DNA from: Raineya sp.
GTDB lineage: Bacteria > Bacteroidota > Bacteroidia > Cytophagales > Thermonemataceae
Assembly (NCBI GenBank): GCA_025454915.1
Contig: JALONN010000013.1
Coordinates: forward strand, 1 to 64,000
Reading direction: 5' to 3'
DNA length: 64,000 nt
Each line of letters begins with the position of its first letter. Within the stretch, counting starts at the first letter, position 1. Shown here in pieces: positions 17,887 to 26,322 of the stretch. Under the pieces are notes generated by a model. It saw only the letters and a program-made list of their open reading frames with translations, was not told where the DNA came from and ran no database searches. The translations under genes and the position numbers were made by a program.

Positions 17887-18354
17887 ATGAAATCACTCAA
17901 TCAATGGTTTGATGAGTATGCTGTCAGCCATCAAAACCCTACAAACAAAGCCATTCATTATATTTGTGTTCCAGCTATTTACTTTTCTATCACAGGATTA
18001 CTCATGAGTTTACCCAGTGGTATTTTAAGCAATACCCTTCACTTAAATATGCCTATTCTTGAAAACTGGGGATTTTTAGCTTTTCTAGTTGCTTTTATTT
18101 TTTATGTACGTTTGTCTGTTGGAATGGCTATTAAAATTGCTTTGTTTACGCTTGCCTGTTTATTTGCAAACTATTACATCAGTCAATTAGTCCCACTATG
18201 GATTTTCTCTGTTGCAGTGTTTGTGATTGCATGGATAGGTCAGTTTTATGGACACAATGTAGAAGGTAAAAAACCTTCATTTCTCAAAGATTTACAATTT
18301 TTACTAATTGGTCCTGCTTGGGTTATTGAAAATTTATTTACTAAAACAAAGTAA
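17887..18354 (+). CDS. Mpo1-like (DUF962) 2-hydroxy fatty acid dioxygenase-like protein
   Basis: The 155-residue membrane protein begins with the DUF962 signature MKSLNQWFDEYAVSHQNPTNK followed by IHYICVPAIYF, in which the His-rich positions bind iron in yeast Mpo1. Four or five hydrophobic helices follow, with a second conserved block IGQFYGHNVEGKKPSF. Yeast Mpo1 shortens 2-hydroxy fatty acids by one carbon. The placing after an SDR supports a role in fatty-acid alpha-oxidation or a related pathway, but that is inferred. Its transcript appears to end at a long palindrome inside the convergent alkB remnant. Confidence 0.85.
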   Translation: MKSLNQWFDEYAVSHQNPTNKAIHYICVPAIYFSITGLLMSLPSGILSNTLHLNMPILENWGFLAFLVAFIFYVRLSVGMAIKIALFTLACLFANYYISQLVPLWIFSVAVFVIAWIGQFYGHNVEGKKPSFLKDLQFLLIGPAWVIENLFTKTK

Positions 18355-18359
18355 ATCAA

Positions 18360-18910
18360 CTATTTAACTTTACGAAAAGTAAGAGACAGACGTCTGTCTC
18401 TTACTTTTGTTTTTCCATCAACTATATCACTTTTTTTGGCTTTAATACCATGTAACCACTCGTATCGGGCTTCACTGGTTATTATTAAAAGGCTTCGAGG
18501 TTCTAGGAATATTTCATGCTGAATGGTTTTATCTTTGCTGATAAACTCCATTGCACAAGAAGAACCTAAACTTAAAGAGGCTATGGTATCCTCAAAACAA
18601 GGCTCACAATCAATATGGTGAGCAATTCCCTGCCCTGCAAAATACTCGTTAATAATCACTTGGTCAGCTAGGTAAGGCATATAACCTTTTTGAAGAGAAT
18701 ATTAGAAAGATTTTTCAGCCAATCTGGCAACTCTCCTATTCTCATAGAAGCGTCTATTTTTCGTTTTTTGTAATCGTATTTATAGCCATAATGCTGAACT
18801 CTCCTTTTCAAATCATTGAGCCAAACAGCCTTATCAATTTGATTGATGAGTTGTTTTTCTTCTTCTTCTGAAATAAAGTTTTCAAGATAAGTTAAGCCTT
18901 TTATCAACAT
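18360..18910 (-). pseudogene. alkB: alkB-like 2-oxoglutarate dioxygenase, frameshifted
   Basis: Two reading frames together make one AlkB-type protein. The first, MLIKGLTYLENFISEEEE..., covers the N-terminal 75 or so residues; the second, ending at 18360, holds QVIINEYFAGQGIAHHID, DTIASLSLGSSCAMEF, EARYEWLHGI and RLSLTFR. These keep the HxD...H iron ligands and the two C-terminal arginines, so the active site is intact but separated from the N-terminus. The break is in a run of five A's of the minus strand (T's at 18687-18691); one extra A would read FKKGYMPYLADQ and restore it. The start overlaps the stop of the propeller gene (TAATG). Full protein would be about 184 residues. It is either a true lesion or a sequencing error. 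Active AlkB repairs alkylated DNA bases. Confidence 0.85.
18375..18408. terminator. 34-base perfect palindrome, likely terminator
   Basis: A 17-bp stem with no unpaired base (left arm AAAAGTAAGAGACAGAC, right arm GTCTGTCTCTTACTTTT) followed on the plus strand by a T-rich run. It lies 20 bases after the Mpo1-like gene and within the conserved C-terminal codons (VRDRRLSLTF) of the convergent alkB, so the terminator for one gene is coding in another. Confidence 0.8.
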
Positions 18911-20304
18911 TATTTCAGTCTTATTTCTGCCTGATTAGTATTATTTTGTCTAAACTGCCCTATAAAAACTTTTGCCTTTTTCACTGAAAGTTCATAACAA
19001 TACAGATAACCATCATAAGATGCTATTAATAATTCCAGTTTTTTATCACCATCAATATCTCCTAAAAATGGGGTACATTCTGCACCAGAAGGCATTTTAA
19101 GTCTCTCCAGACTTCTTGTTTTTTCATCATAAATTAAGAGTTCTCCTTTCTCTGTTGGAATAGCTATCTGCCAATTTTTGTTAGTAATATTTCCAACCAC
19201 TGCTGATGCAGAAATTCTATTAGCAGTATAAAAACGTCTTACATTTTTATCGACAAATTTTACCCCTTCTTCTCCTGTTAGATTTGCTTTGAGTAAATGG
19301 GCAATCCATAACCCATCTTGATCACTTGACCACCAAGAACTTCCTATAAGCATCGTTTCGTTAGGAGTTATAACAGGCGTTCCATACAAGCCTGATATAC
19401 CTCCATAATAAGGTTCTTTATCTGGCAATTGGAAATCTACACCATACAAAACTTTTCCATCCAATCCTAGCATATAAACTAACGAGTAGGTTGTAGCTAC
19501 CATAATAGCTGTTCTTTGTCCTTTTTTAACAATAACAGGGGAAGATTTCAATCCTGAACCCAAATTAAACTCCCAGATGATTTTCCCATTCTTGCCATCC
19601 AATGCATATAAATGAGATTCGTTAACACCTGCATTTTCTCCATCTTCGGTACCTAAACCCCATCCTCCTGAAATTATATCAGGAATTTTATCATTATTCA
19701 CATCCACACTTACAGGCGAACACAAGTAAGCCCCATCAGATTCTGATAAGATATTCACCCACAATGGTTTACCATTTTTTCCATTGAGAGCTACTATTCC
19801 TCTTCCTCTGACAGTGATTACTATATCTTTTTCTGCATCATTATTAAGATCAATAAGCAGAGGACAACTTTCTATATTCCCATAATTATCGCCAAAATTA
19901 GCACTTGGAGCATTATATTGCCATAAAAAATCTTTTTGTACCATATCATAACAATATAGGATATGGGCATCTGTCGCAAAATAGAGTTTATTACCCTCTA
20001 TTGCTATTCCGTTTATATCTGTATCAGGTTCTTCCTTTGTATCCCAAGCAGGTATAATTTTTTCAAGGATATTGCCTGTCTTAGGATCTATAGAGAATAC
20101 TGCATCCAAATCATCAACTCTATTTTTTACAAAAGTATATCCATTTGAACCTACCCATATTTTATTTTTATTAAATAAGATATTTGTTCGGTATGTAGTC
20201 TGCCCTATTTTAGTTTTCCATTTCAATGGAAACACCGTTTCTATATTTTGGGCATAAGTCTGGAATACTGTAAAAAGCAGTATAAAAATGGAAGCATTTT
20301 TCAT
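18910..20304 (-). CDS. Secreted PQQ/FG-GAP-type beta-propeller protein
   Basis: A 464-residue exported protein with signal peptide MKNASIFILLFTVFQTYAQ. The rest is repeats of propeller type: PKTGNILEKI, ALNGKNGKPLWVN, ALDGKNGKIIWEFNLGSGLKSSP and Asp-rich calcium-binding motifs DLNNDAEKDIVI, DVNNDKIPDIISGG and DIDGDKKLELLIAS, as in FG-GAP/VCBS repeats. No PQQ catalytic residues are evident; it is more likely a binding or scaffold protein. Its stop overlaps the alkB start by one base, so the two are one leftward unit. The gene is divergent from the LytTR regulator with only 71 bases between them. Confidence 0.82.
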   Translation of the reverse strand: MKNASIFILLFTVFQTYAQNIETVFPLKWKTKIGQTTYRTNILFNKNKIWVGSNGYTFVKNRVDDLDAVFSIDPKTGNILEKIIPAWDTKEEPDTDINGIAIEGNKLYFATDAHILYCYDMVQKDFLWQYNAPSANFGDNYGNIESCPLLIDLNNDAEKDIVITVRGRGIVALNGKNGKPLWVNILSESDGAYLCSPVSVDVNNDKIPDIISGGWGLGTEDGENAGVNESHLYALDGKNGKIIWEFNLGSGLKSSPVIVKKGQRTAIMVATTYSLVYMLGLDGKVLYGVDFQLPDKEPYYGGISGLYGTPVITPNETMLIGSSWWSSDQDGLWIAHLLKANLTGEEGVKFVDKNVRRFYTANRISASAVVGNITNKNWQIAIPTEKGELLIYDEKTRSLERLKMPSGAECTPFLGDIDGDKKLELLIASYDGYLYCYELSVKKAKVFIGQFRQNNTNQAEIRLK

Positions 20305-20375
20305 ATTTTTTGTATTTTAGTGCCAATATAAAAAAAGAAAATTTAAAAGCCTTTTCAATTTGAAATTTTCCGTTT

Positions 20376-21119
20376 ATGCTCAAAGCTATTATTATTGAAG
20401 ATGAAACCAAAGCCCGAAGAGTTTTGGAAGAATTAGTTAAAGAATACTGCCCTGATGTAGAGATACTTGCCTCAGTGGATAGTGTACCCGAAGGTGTAAA
20501 AGCTATCAAAAAATTTGAACCAAATTTAGTTTTTTTAGATATTGAAATGCCTCAATATAATGGTTTTCAACTATTTGATTTCATTGAAGATGTAAATTTT
20601 GAAGTGATTTTCACTACAGCCTATCAGGAATATGCCATTCAGGCATTTGAAGTATCAGCAATTGCTTACTTACTCAAACCAATTCAAATCGAAAAGCTTA
20701 TACAAGCTATTGATAAAGTAAAAGAGAAAAGCTCTCAGCAGTCTAAAGAACGTATTCAGGTTATGAAAAGTGCTTTAGGACAGGAGAAAGTCAGCAAAGT
20801 AGCTCTTCCTATTTCAGAAGGGTTTTTATTCGTAGAATTAAACGATATTATGTACCTGACTGCTGAAGGTGCATACACCACTATCATTTTAAGGGATGGT
20901 AGAAAATTTTTAGTTTCTCGAAATATCAAAAGTTTTGAAGAAATCTTTCATCACTCATTTTTCTTCAGACCACATCGTTCATATCTTATCAATTTGAATG
21001 CTGTTAAACAATTTATTAGACAAGATGGTGGGTATATTTTAATGGAAAATGGAGACAGCGTAAGTATTTCTAAAGAGAAAAAAGAAGATTTTTTGATGGC
21101 TTATCAGTCATTAAAGTAA
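20376..21119 (+). CDS. LytTR-family response regulator
   Basis: The 247-residue protein has a receiver domain at about 1-120 with the acidic pocket (EDE at residues 8-10), phosphoacceptor Asp in LVFLDIEMP, Thr in TTAYQEYA and Lys in LLKPIQ. A LytTR DNA-binding domain follows at about 148-245 (FVELNDIMYLTAEGAYTTI, FFRPHRSYLIN). It would activate genes near direct repeats when phosphorylated. No sensor kinase of the LytS/YehU type is in the window, so its partner is elsewhere. A strong hairpin terminator follows. Confidence 0.92.
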   Translation: MLKAIIIEDETKARRVLEELVKEYCPDVEILASVDSVPEGVKAIKKFEPNLVFLDIEMPQYNGFQLFDFIEDVNFEVIFTTAYQEYAIQAFEVSAIAYLLKPIQIEKLIQAIDKVKEKSSQQSKERIQVMKSALGQEKVSKVALPISEGFLFVELNDIMYLTAEGAYTTIILRDGRKFLVSRNIKSFEEIFHHSFFFRPHRSYLINLNAVKQFIRQDGGYILMENGDSVSISKEKKEDFLMAYQSLK

Positions 21120-21164
21120 ATTTATGCAAAAACTCTTACAAGGTTTTTAAGCCCTTATAAAATT

Positions 21165-21208
21165 AAAAATCCTAAATACTGCATCTATAGCATGTTTTAG
21201 GATTTTTT
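21165..21208 (+). terminator. Intrinsic terminator of the LytTR gene
   Basis: AAAAATCCTAAA pairs with TTTAGGATTTTT over a 19-base loop and is followed by T's. Confidence 0.82.
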
Positions 21209-21209
21209 C

Positions 21210-21240
21210 TTTGTAAAAATATTACGTAAGTGTAACCTTT
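21210..21240 (+). promoter_or_regulatory. Predicted promoter of the 24-residue peptide gene
   Basis: TTTG at 21210-21213, 19 bases, then TAACCTTT at 21233-21240, which matches TAnnTTTG at 7 of 8 positions counting the open ones. It lies between a terminator and a short hydrophobic frame. Confidence 0.35.
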
Positions 21241-21317
21241 TTTTTTTACTTTTTTGAAAACCTTGTTTTACAAAGTGCGTACATATACACAAAACATCAC
21301 TAAAAACTTGAAAGTAT

Positions 21318-21392
21318 ATGAAAGTATTTGCCTTACTCTTATTTTTAGTGCTTGCTTTAGCACTTTTGGCTCCAAGTTTGTTAGGACAATAA
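21318..21392 (+). CDS. Putative 24-residue hydrophobic peptide
   Basis: MKVFALLLFLVLALALLAPS then LLGQ and a stop: a Lys followed by a single hydrophobic helix, such as a one-pass membrane micropeptide or a bare signal-like sequence. It sits in a 380-base stretch between the LytTR terminator and a convergent gene that has no other good frame; the overlapping longer frame from 21254 (MKTLFYKVRTY...) has poor composition and is rejected. A promoter-like sequence and an AAAACTTGAAAG stretch lie before it, and a hairpin after. Function unknown; existence not proven from one sequence. Confidence 0.4.
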   Translation: MKVFALLLFLVLALALLAPSLLGQ

Positions 21393-21465
21393 ATATACCT
21401 TTTAGAAGCGAATGTTTTTCTTATAAAGAACTTATATAAACAGGTGTGTATCTTAAACAGTGTTC

Positions 21466-21498
21466 AAAAAAGTATCCTCTTATAGCGGGTACTTTTTT
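21466..21498. terminator. Bidirectional intrinsic terminator
   Basis: A 12-bp stem with one G-T pair (AAAAAAGTATCC and GGGTACTTTTTT) and a 9-base loop, followed by T's on both strands. It ends the peptide unit and overlaps the stop of the convergent gene. Confidence 0.8.
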
Positions 21499-22232
21499 TA
21501 TTTTTTGAGTTGTTTATAATGGTTTACATATTCTTTACAAAGTTGTTGAGTATGAGGATCTGAGTCCTCTCCTTCTTCTATATTAAACCAAAGTATATTT
21601 TCTATCCATGTACGATAAATAAATTCTTCAAAATTTTCTGCTGTATAAAATACTTCCTGCTGAATCACTTCATCATCTAACTCATTTTCGATGCCTTCTT
21701 GCTCAAAAGGAATTGCAGAAGCTAAAATACAACTTTCGCCTGTTTCTCTTATATAGTAATACCAAAATAGGCAATCTTGCTGGTCTCTGTAAAAGTGAAA
21801 AATATATCCTTTTTCACCAAGCCAAGTAAAAGATTTAGCCTTATCAGGCAAATCAAAATAACATGCTGTACATGAAGGTACTAAGTCGTGGGCAATGGGG
21901 GCTGTCATAAATTTTACCAAAGAATCTGGCAAAACTAAATGACTTGGTAAGCTATTCTGAATAGCATCTATTCTTTTCTTCCATTTAGCATCTACTTTAA
22001 AAATATCTGTCTCTATAGTAGGTTTAAAAGGTTTATCTACATAATCTGGAACCTTTTCATCTATTTCTTTTACTGTCTGATTACTCAAATAATTAAAGTT
22101 TCCATCCAAATATTTTTTATTTATAGTAGGGAGCAAATCAAAAGGTTCGCCACCATAGGTGGCATCAATAGGGCGTAGTTCATCTAAATCTACACCAAAC
22201 CATACTTTTTCAAAAGGAAAGACTGTATTCAT
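21498..22232 (-). CDS. Hypothetical cytosolic protein
   Basis: I read it from the ATG that gives MNTVFPFEKVWFG; an upstream in-frame start would add 12 residues of no evident use. The 244-residue product has many aromatic and acidic residues and no signal or membrane segment. The central ...LPSHLVLPDSLVKFM... and FHFYRDQQDCLFWYYYI blocks recall the SUKH/SMI1-KNR4 fold found in immunity proteins, but I cannot confirm this. It stands alone between a hairpin and the TM2-protein gene's terminator. Confidence 0.6.
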   Translation of the reverse strand: MNTVFPFEKVWFGVDLDELRPIDATYGGEPFDLLPTINKKYLDGNFNYLSNQTVKEIDEKVPDYVDKPFKPTIETDIFKVDAKWKKRIDAIQNSLPSHLVLPDSLVKFMTAPIAHDLVPSCTACYFDLPDKAKSFTWLGEKGYIFHFYRDQQDCLFWYYYIRETGESCILASAIPFEQEGIENELDDEVIQQEVFYTAENFEEFIYRTWIENILWFNIEEGEDSDPHTQQLCKEYVNHYKQLKK

Positions 22233-22270
22233 AAAAATGGTGTTAAATTTTGTGAAGGTATATATCAAAA

Positions 22271-22307
22271 AATAAGAGGGCTTCTATATAGAAATCCCTC
22301 TTTATTT
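22271..22307 (-). terminator. Terminator of the TM2-domain gene
   Basis: AATAA-GAGGG pairs with CCCTC-TTATT (one base bulge) around an inner palindrome TTCTATATAGAA, 26 bases after the stop codon on the minus strand. Confidence 0.65.
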
Positions 22308-22333
22308 TATCATATTTTATAAATTTTGGTCAA

Positions 22334-22753
22334 TTAGTCATTATAATCACCATCTTTTGGTTTCAGTTTCTTAATGATAATCAAGATGAAATCAATAAGA
22401 GCCCAAATACCTAATCCTCCTAAAGTAAATAATTTTAAGAAACCTAAACCAATATAACCCAAGTAGAATCTATCTACTCCTATAACACCAAAGAAGAAAG
22501 ACAATAAAAGGGCAGCTACCCAGCTCTTTCCACCTTTTACTCGTAACTCTTTACGAATTTGCTTGCGGATTTCTCTACGTTCTTTGCGTGTTTTTTTAGA
22601 AGGATTTTCTTTTAGTTCAGGAGAAACTAATGATAAGGTTGTAGCCTTTGTTTCTTCATTTACTGTTACTGCATTTGCATTAGAAGGAGAACCTGCAAAT
22701 ACTGCTGGAGTTGCTGTTAGCAAAGCTAAAGAAAGAATCAGAGCTTTTTTCAT
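22334..22753 (-). CDS. TM2-domain protein with signal peptide
   Basis: The 139-residue product begins with an export signal (MKKALILSLALLTATPAVFA), then a charged KKTRKERREIRKQIRKELR helix, and a TM2 domain at about residues 75-130: KSWVAALLLSFFFGVIGVDR, FYLGYIGLGFLKLFTLGGLG and WALIDFILI. TM2 proteins have two membrane helices joined by a DRFYLG turn. The role of bacterial TM2 proteins is not known. The combination of a signal peptide and two C-terminal helices is common in Bacteroidota. Confidence 0.9.
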   Translation of the reverse strand: MKKALILSLALLTATPAVFAGSPSNANAVTVNEETKATTLSLVSPELKENPSKKTRKERREIRKQIRKELRVKGGKSWVAALLLSFFFGVIGVDRFYLGYIGLGFLKLFTLGGLGIWALIDFILIIIKKLKPKDGDYND

Positions 22754-23010
22754 ACTGCATACGTGGTTTAAAATGTTGTTAAATATATTTCTGTCTGAAA
22801 TTAAATAAACTTTTATAATATCTACAAATTTTTTATAAAAAAGTATTTAATTTTTTAAATAAAAAAATGTCAAAATCAATACACAATATAAAAAAGAGGT
22901 CTCTCAACATCTTTCAAATATTATGGCTTTTCTAAAAAGCATCGTAATTAACTTGACAAAGCAAAAAAAATATATCAAATTGCCATTTAAAAGCATACAA
23001 ATCTGTATTT

Positions 23011-24093
23011 ATGAGTAAAGAAGAAATTATACGCAACTTTAATCCAAACGATGTAGGCTCTTCTGGCAAACTCTTTGGACTACCTTTTGATGAAAACAGT
23101 GCAGAACTTATCATTATGCCTGTGCCTTGGGAAGTAACCGTCTCTTATAGTGCTGGAACAGCCATTGCCCCTGAAGAAATTTTATATGCCTCTGCCCAAG
23201 TAGATTTGTATGATGCTGACATTGAAAATGCTTGGCATTTGGGAGTAACCATGCTTCCATTTCCTGATAAATGGTTTGAACTAAATGAAACTCTGCGTGA
23301 AGAAGCTGAAACCTATATAGAATGGCTTGAGGATGAAATGCCCGAAGAAGCTGATAGAGAAATCACATATCTACGAGAAATCCCTGAGGTAGTCAATAAA
23401 GAAGCCTTAAAATTAAATAACTGGGTAAAAGATACTGCTTTAGAGTGGATAAACAAAGGGAAAATGGTGGCTCTTTTGGGTGGCGACCATAGTACTCCTT
23501 TAGGTTTGATGCAGGCTTTGGCAACTAAGTACGATAATTTTGGTATTCTGCAAATAGATGCTCATGCCGATTTAAGAGATGCTTATGAAGGTTTTGAGTT
23601 TTCACATGCTTCTATCATGTTCAATGCTCTTAAAATACCTCAAATTTCTAAATTGGTACAAGTAGGCATCAGAGATTATTGTGAAGCGGAAGCCAATCTG
23701 ATTAAAAATTCTAATGGCAGAGTTGTCACATTTTTTGACCAAGCCATCAAAGAAAAACAATACGAAGGTGCATCATGGGCTAATATTTGTGATGAAATTA
23801 TCAAGCAATTACCTGATCATGTTTACATTAGCTTTGATATTGACGGACTTGACCCCAAACTATGCCCACATACAGGAACACCCGTAGCGGGAGGCTTTGA
23901 GTTTGCTGAAATCGTTTTTCTTATCAAAAGAGTTGTTGCTTCAGGCAGAAAAATTATCAGTTTCGATTTAGTAGAAGTAGCTTGTGGAGATGTAGAAAAC
24001 GAAGAATGGGATGCTAATGTAGGAGCCAGAATGTTGTTCAAATTGTGTAATTGGATGGGTGTTTCTCATGGAAAACTAAAGTTAGCTAAATAG
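23011..24093 (+). CDS. Arginase/agmatinase-family ureohydrolase
   Basis: The 360-residue protein carries the full set of Mn-binding motifs: GGDHS, DAHADLRDAYEGFEFSHAS and SFDIDGLDP with the following CPHTGTPVAGGF. It has an N-terminal extension of about 130 residues compared with minimal arginases, as in the Bacteroidota group often found with polyamine genes. It would cleave a guanidino compound, giving urea or a related product; agmatine or formiminoglutamate are alternatives to arginine. Three genes (this one, a membrane protein and a GNAT enzyme) are packed nearly without gaps. Confidence 0.88.
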   Translation: MSKEEIIRNFNPNDVGSSGKLFGLPFDENSAELIIMPVPWEVTVSYSAGTAIAPEEILYASAQVDLYDADIENAWHLGVTMLPFPDKWFELNETLREEAETYIEWLEDEMPEEADREITYLREIPEVVNKEALKLNNWVKDTALEWINKGKMVALLGGDHSTPLGLMQALATKYDNFGILQIDAHADLRDAYEGFEFSHASIMFNALKIPQISKLVQVGIRDYCEAEANLIKNSNGRVVTFFDQAIKEKQYEGASWANICDEIIKQLPDHVYISFDIDGLDPKLCPHTGTPVAGGFEFAEIVFLIKRVVASGRKIISFDLVEVACGDVENEEWDANVGARMLFKLCNWMGVSHGKLKLAK

Positions 24094-24095
24094 TC

Positions 24096-24470
24096 ATGGT
24101 TTTTATATTTATTGCAATATTGGTTTTTTCTGCTCAATATTTTATGCACTGGCAGATTTGGTCTGTAGCTCTCATCAGTTATGTGGTAGCAGGTATATTG
24201 GGCAGAACAGCGTGGGGTGTATTTTTTTCAGCATTTTTTTCTGTTTTCTTAGTTTGGTCGGGAATGGCTTTTTGGCAAGATATCCAAAATGACCAGATTT
24301 TATCTAGCAGAATTGCTACTATGCTTGGAATAGCCAATACAAGCGAATGGCTTTTTGTAATTACAGGTTTACTTGGTGGAATTGTTGGTTCTATTTCGGC
24401 AATAGCTGGATATTATGTGAAGAGAATCTTTATCAAAGCTCGCCCTAAAACTCCTATTTCTGGCAGATGA
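24096..24470 (+). CDS. Small integral membrane protein
   Basis: A 124-residue protein with four predicted membrane helices (about residues 2-20, 22-40, 42-62 and 85-110) and a basic C-terminus. I do not recognise the family. It begins two bases after the ureohydrolase stop, and its stop overlaps the next ATG (ATGA), so translation is coupled on both sides. Membrane proteins in this place may aid transport of the ureohydrolase substrate, but four short helices without charged residues give no real support. Confidence 0.75.
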   Translation: MVFIFIAILVFSAQYFMHWQIWSVALISYVVAGILGRTAWGVFFSAFFSVFLVWSGMAFWQDIQNDQILSSRIATMLGIANTSEWLFVITGLLGGIVGSISAIAGYYVKRIFIKARPKTPISGR

Positions 24471-25006
24471 TTCGTTTAGCCACAACAAAAGATTTACCTA
24501 TTGTTTTATATCTTGCTCAAAGTACCTTCAGAGAAAAATGGACACCCATTGATGGTGAGGTATTGGTAGAACGCTATATTCTAGATAATATGCAAATATC
24601 TCATTTTGAGCAAGATTTTTCCAGTCCAAATGTTTCTTTTTTCATAGCCTTTCATGAATCCACGCCTGTTGGGTATGCAAAGATTATCAAACATAGTATT
24701 CCACAGAACTATGAACATCTTGGAACAAAATTTCTAAAAATTGATAAACTATACCTCCTAGAAAACGTACAAGCCAAAGGAATAGGTTCTGAAATCATGA
24801 CGCTTATCCATCAGATTGCCACAGAAGAACTATTTGATACACTTTGGCTGGGTGTATGGGGACAAAATACCCAAGCCATTGCCTTTTACGAAAAAAGAGG
24901 CTTTAGCAAAGCTGGTAACTGGTTTTTCCAAATGGGTGACAAAGTATTTGACGATGAATGGCTGATGAGTAAAGCTATTTCCTCAGGAAATTATATCCAA
25001 ATATAA
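24467..25006 (+). CDS. GNAT-family N-acetyltransferase
   Basis: The 179-residue protein has the GNAT fold: motif A with LYLLENVQAKGIGSEIMTLI (QxxGxG acetyl-CoA loop) and motif B with AIAFYEKRGFSKAG. The start overlaps the membrane-protein stop by four bases. Its last 32 bases overlap the 3' end of the convergent outer-membrane-protein gene, so the two transcripts share complementary ends. The substrate is unknown; its location after a ureohydrolase makes a polyamine possible. A 15-base palindrome (ATTTCCTCAGGAAAT, 24977-24991) lies in the shared end. Confidence 0.9.
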   Translation: MIRLATTKDLPIVLYLAQSTFREKWTPIDGEVLVERYILDNMQISHFEQDFSSPNVSFFIAFHESTPVGYAKIIKHSIPQNYEHLGTKFLKIDKLYLLENVQAKGIGSEIMTLIHQIATEELFDTLWLGVWGQNTQAIAFYEKRGFSKAGNWFFQMGDKVFDDEWLMSKAISSGNYIQI

Positions 25007-26189
25007 AATTGATAGTGCTATAATCAGCATTGATATAAATGTATTTATTTAGTAAATCTCTTTTAAAATTATATCTAAATTCAAAATTATATTTGCTAGA
25101 ATATTCCATTCCTACTCCAAAAGCCACACTACTACTTGTAGTTATTTTTATATCTGTACGACCATCAAAATCTATTTTTGATTTTTTTATAGGAATATCA
25201 AAAACATAAGAAGTATTCAAAAACATTTTTGCATTTTTTGCTACATAAATACCATATCTGATTGTAATAGGCACTTCAATAGCATTGAATTTTGTTTCTG
25301 CTATCTCTTTAGTACCAAATTGAACATTGAAATCTTGTTTTAAATTATGATAGTGAAAATTAGGTTCAAATAAAACACTCCATTTGTTATTACCAAATGG
25401 AAGTATCGCTTCTCCTGATAGCCCTATTCGAGGGGTCATGAACTTTTCAAATGTTGCATTAAATACCCCTGAATTGCCTCCAGACATTTTTATGGAAGCT
25501 ATATTTAAACCTGTTCGTATGCCCAAATTTAATATTTTTCTTTTGGGTTTGCTTACATAATTAACTGTTTCTTGTCCAAAGCAAGCATTATATTTCAAAA
25601 ATATATTTGTTAATGATTTAGTGTTGTATTCAGCCCTGATAAATTCTTGAGGAGTAAGTTTGTCACATTTTAAATTCTTCATTAATTGAGATTTGTATAA
25701 ATTATTATACTTTTGAAGATCATCTTTATCCAAATATTTTTTATAGATGAGTTGTTCTATGGGTAAACTATCTGTTTGAATAAAAAATCTATTCATATTA
25801 ACTCTGTGATAAAAGTATAAGTTTGCCTTACCTGATACCAAGATTTTTAAAAAAACGATTCTCTCTTCATATTCAGGTGTCTGATTATCACTCAAATAAC
25901 GAGGTTCAGAGCCCGATGTATCTATTTTTACTTTGAATCTCTGATATTTAGAAAAATTTACAATCTCGAATTCTGTTACTTGTTCTATATATGCTCTTTC
26001 TTTGGGAGAACTCTCAGATAATTTGTAATAAAAACTGGTTGGGTTATTCTCCCAATCCATGTTTTTAATCAAACAATTTACCTTTTCACCATTGTTCTTG
26101 ATAAAATAGCCTTGCTGATAAGTATCTTGCCCATAAACAATTGATATATTGATAATTATAATAAAAAACAATAAAATATTAGCTTTCAT
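24975..26189 (-). CDS. Outer-membrane beta-barrel protein (PorT-like)
   Basis: The 404-residue exported protein starts with MKANILLFFIIIINISIVYGQ. Residues 20-215 form a soluble domain; from about 225 (ILNLGIRTGLNIASIK) alternating beta strands with aromatic ends continue to a C-terminal INFIFGYNF strand, typical of the PorT/outer-membrane-barrel family of Bacteroidota. It could be a small porin or an assembly factor. The downstream end overlaps the convergent GNAT gene by 32 bases. It stands alone; the 133 bases to the divergent toxin gene hold its promoter. Confidence 0.8.
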   Translation of the reverse strand: MKANILLFFIIIINISIVYGQDTYQQGYFIKNNGEKVNCLIKNMDWENNPTSFYYKLSESSPKERAYIEQVTEFEIVNFSKYQRFKVKIDTSGSEPRYLSDNQTPEYEERIVFLKILVSGKANLYFYHRVNMNRFFIQTDSLPIEQLIYKKYLDKDDLQKYNNLYKSQLMKNLKCDKLTPQEFIRAEYNTKSLTNIFLKYNACFGQETVNYVSKPKRKILNLGIRTGLNIASIKMSGGNSGVFNATFEKFMTPRIGLSGEAILPFGNNKWSVLFEPNFHYHNLKQDFNVQFGTKEIAETKFNAIEVPITIRYGIYVAKNAKMFLNTSYVFDIPIKKSKIDFDGRTDIKITTSSSVAFGVGMEYSSKYNFEFRYNFKRDLLNKYIYINADYSTINFIFGYNFLRK

Positions 26190-26322
26190 AAAAATTAATA
26201 AAGTTTAATTACATAGATTTTTCAAGGTGCAAATATAGACACTTTTCAATATTTTTATTTTGGCTATTTCTAAAATTTTAGCTAAAATTGGGTGAAATAT
26301 GAAATAATTCTCTTGAATTTCT

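Noticed and set aside
21254..21439. 61-codon frame starting MKTLFYKVRTY
   Set aside because: It overlaps the better hydrophobic 24-codon frame in a different frame and begins next to the predicted promoter; composition looks random.
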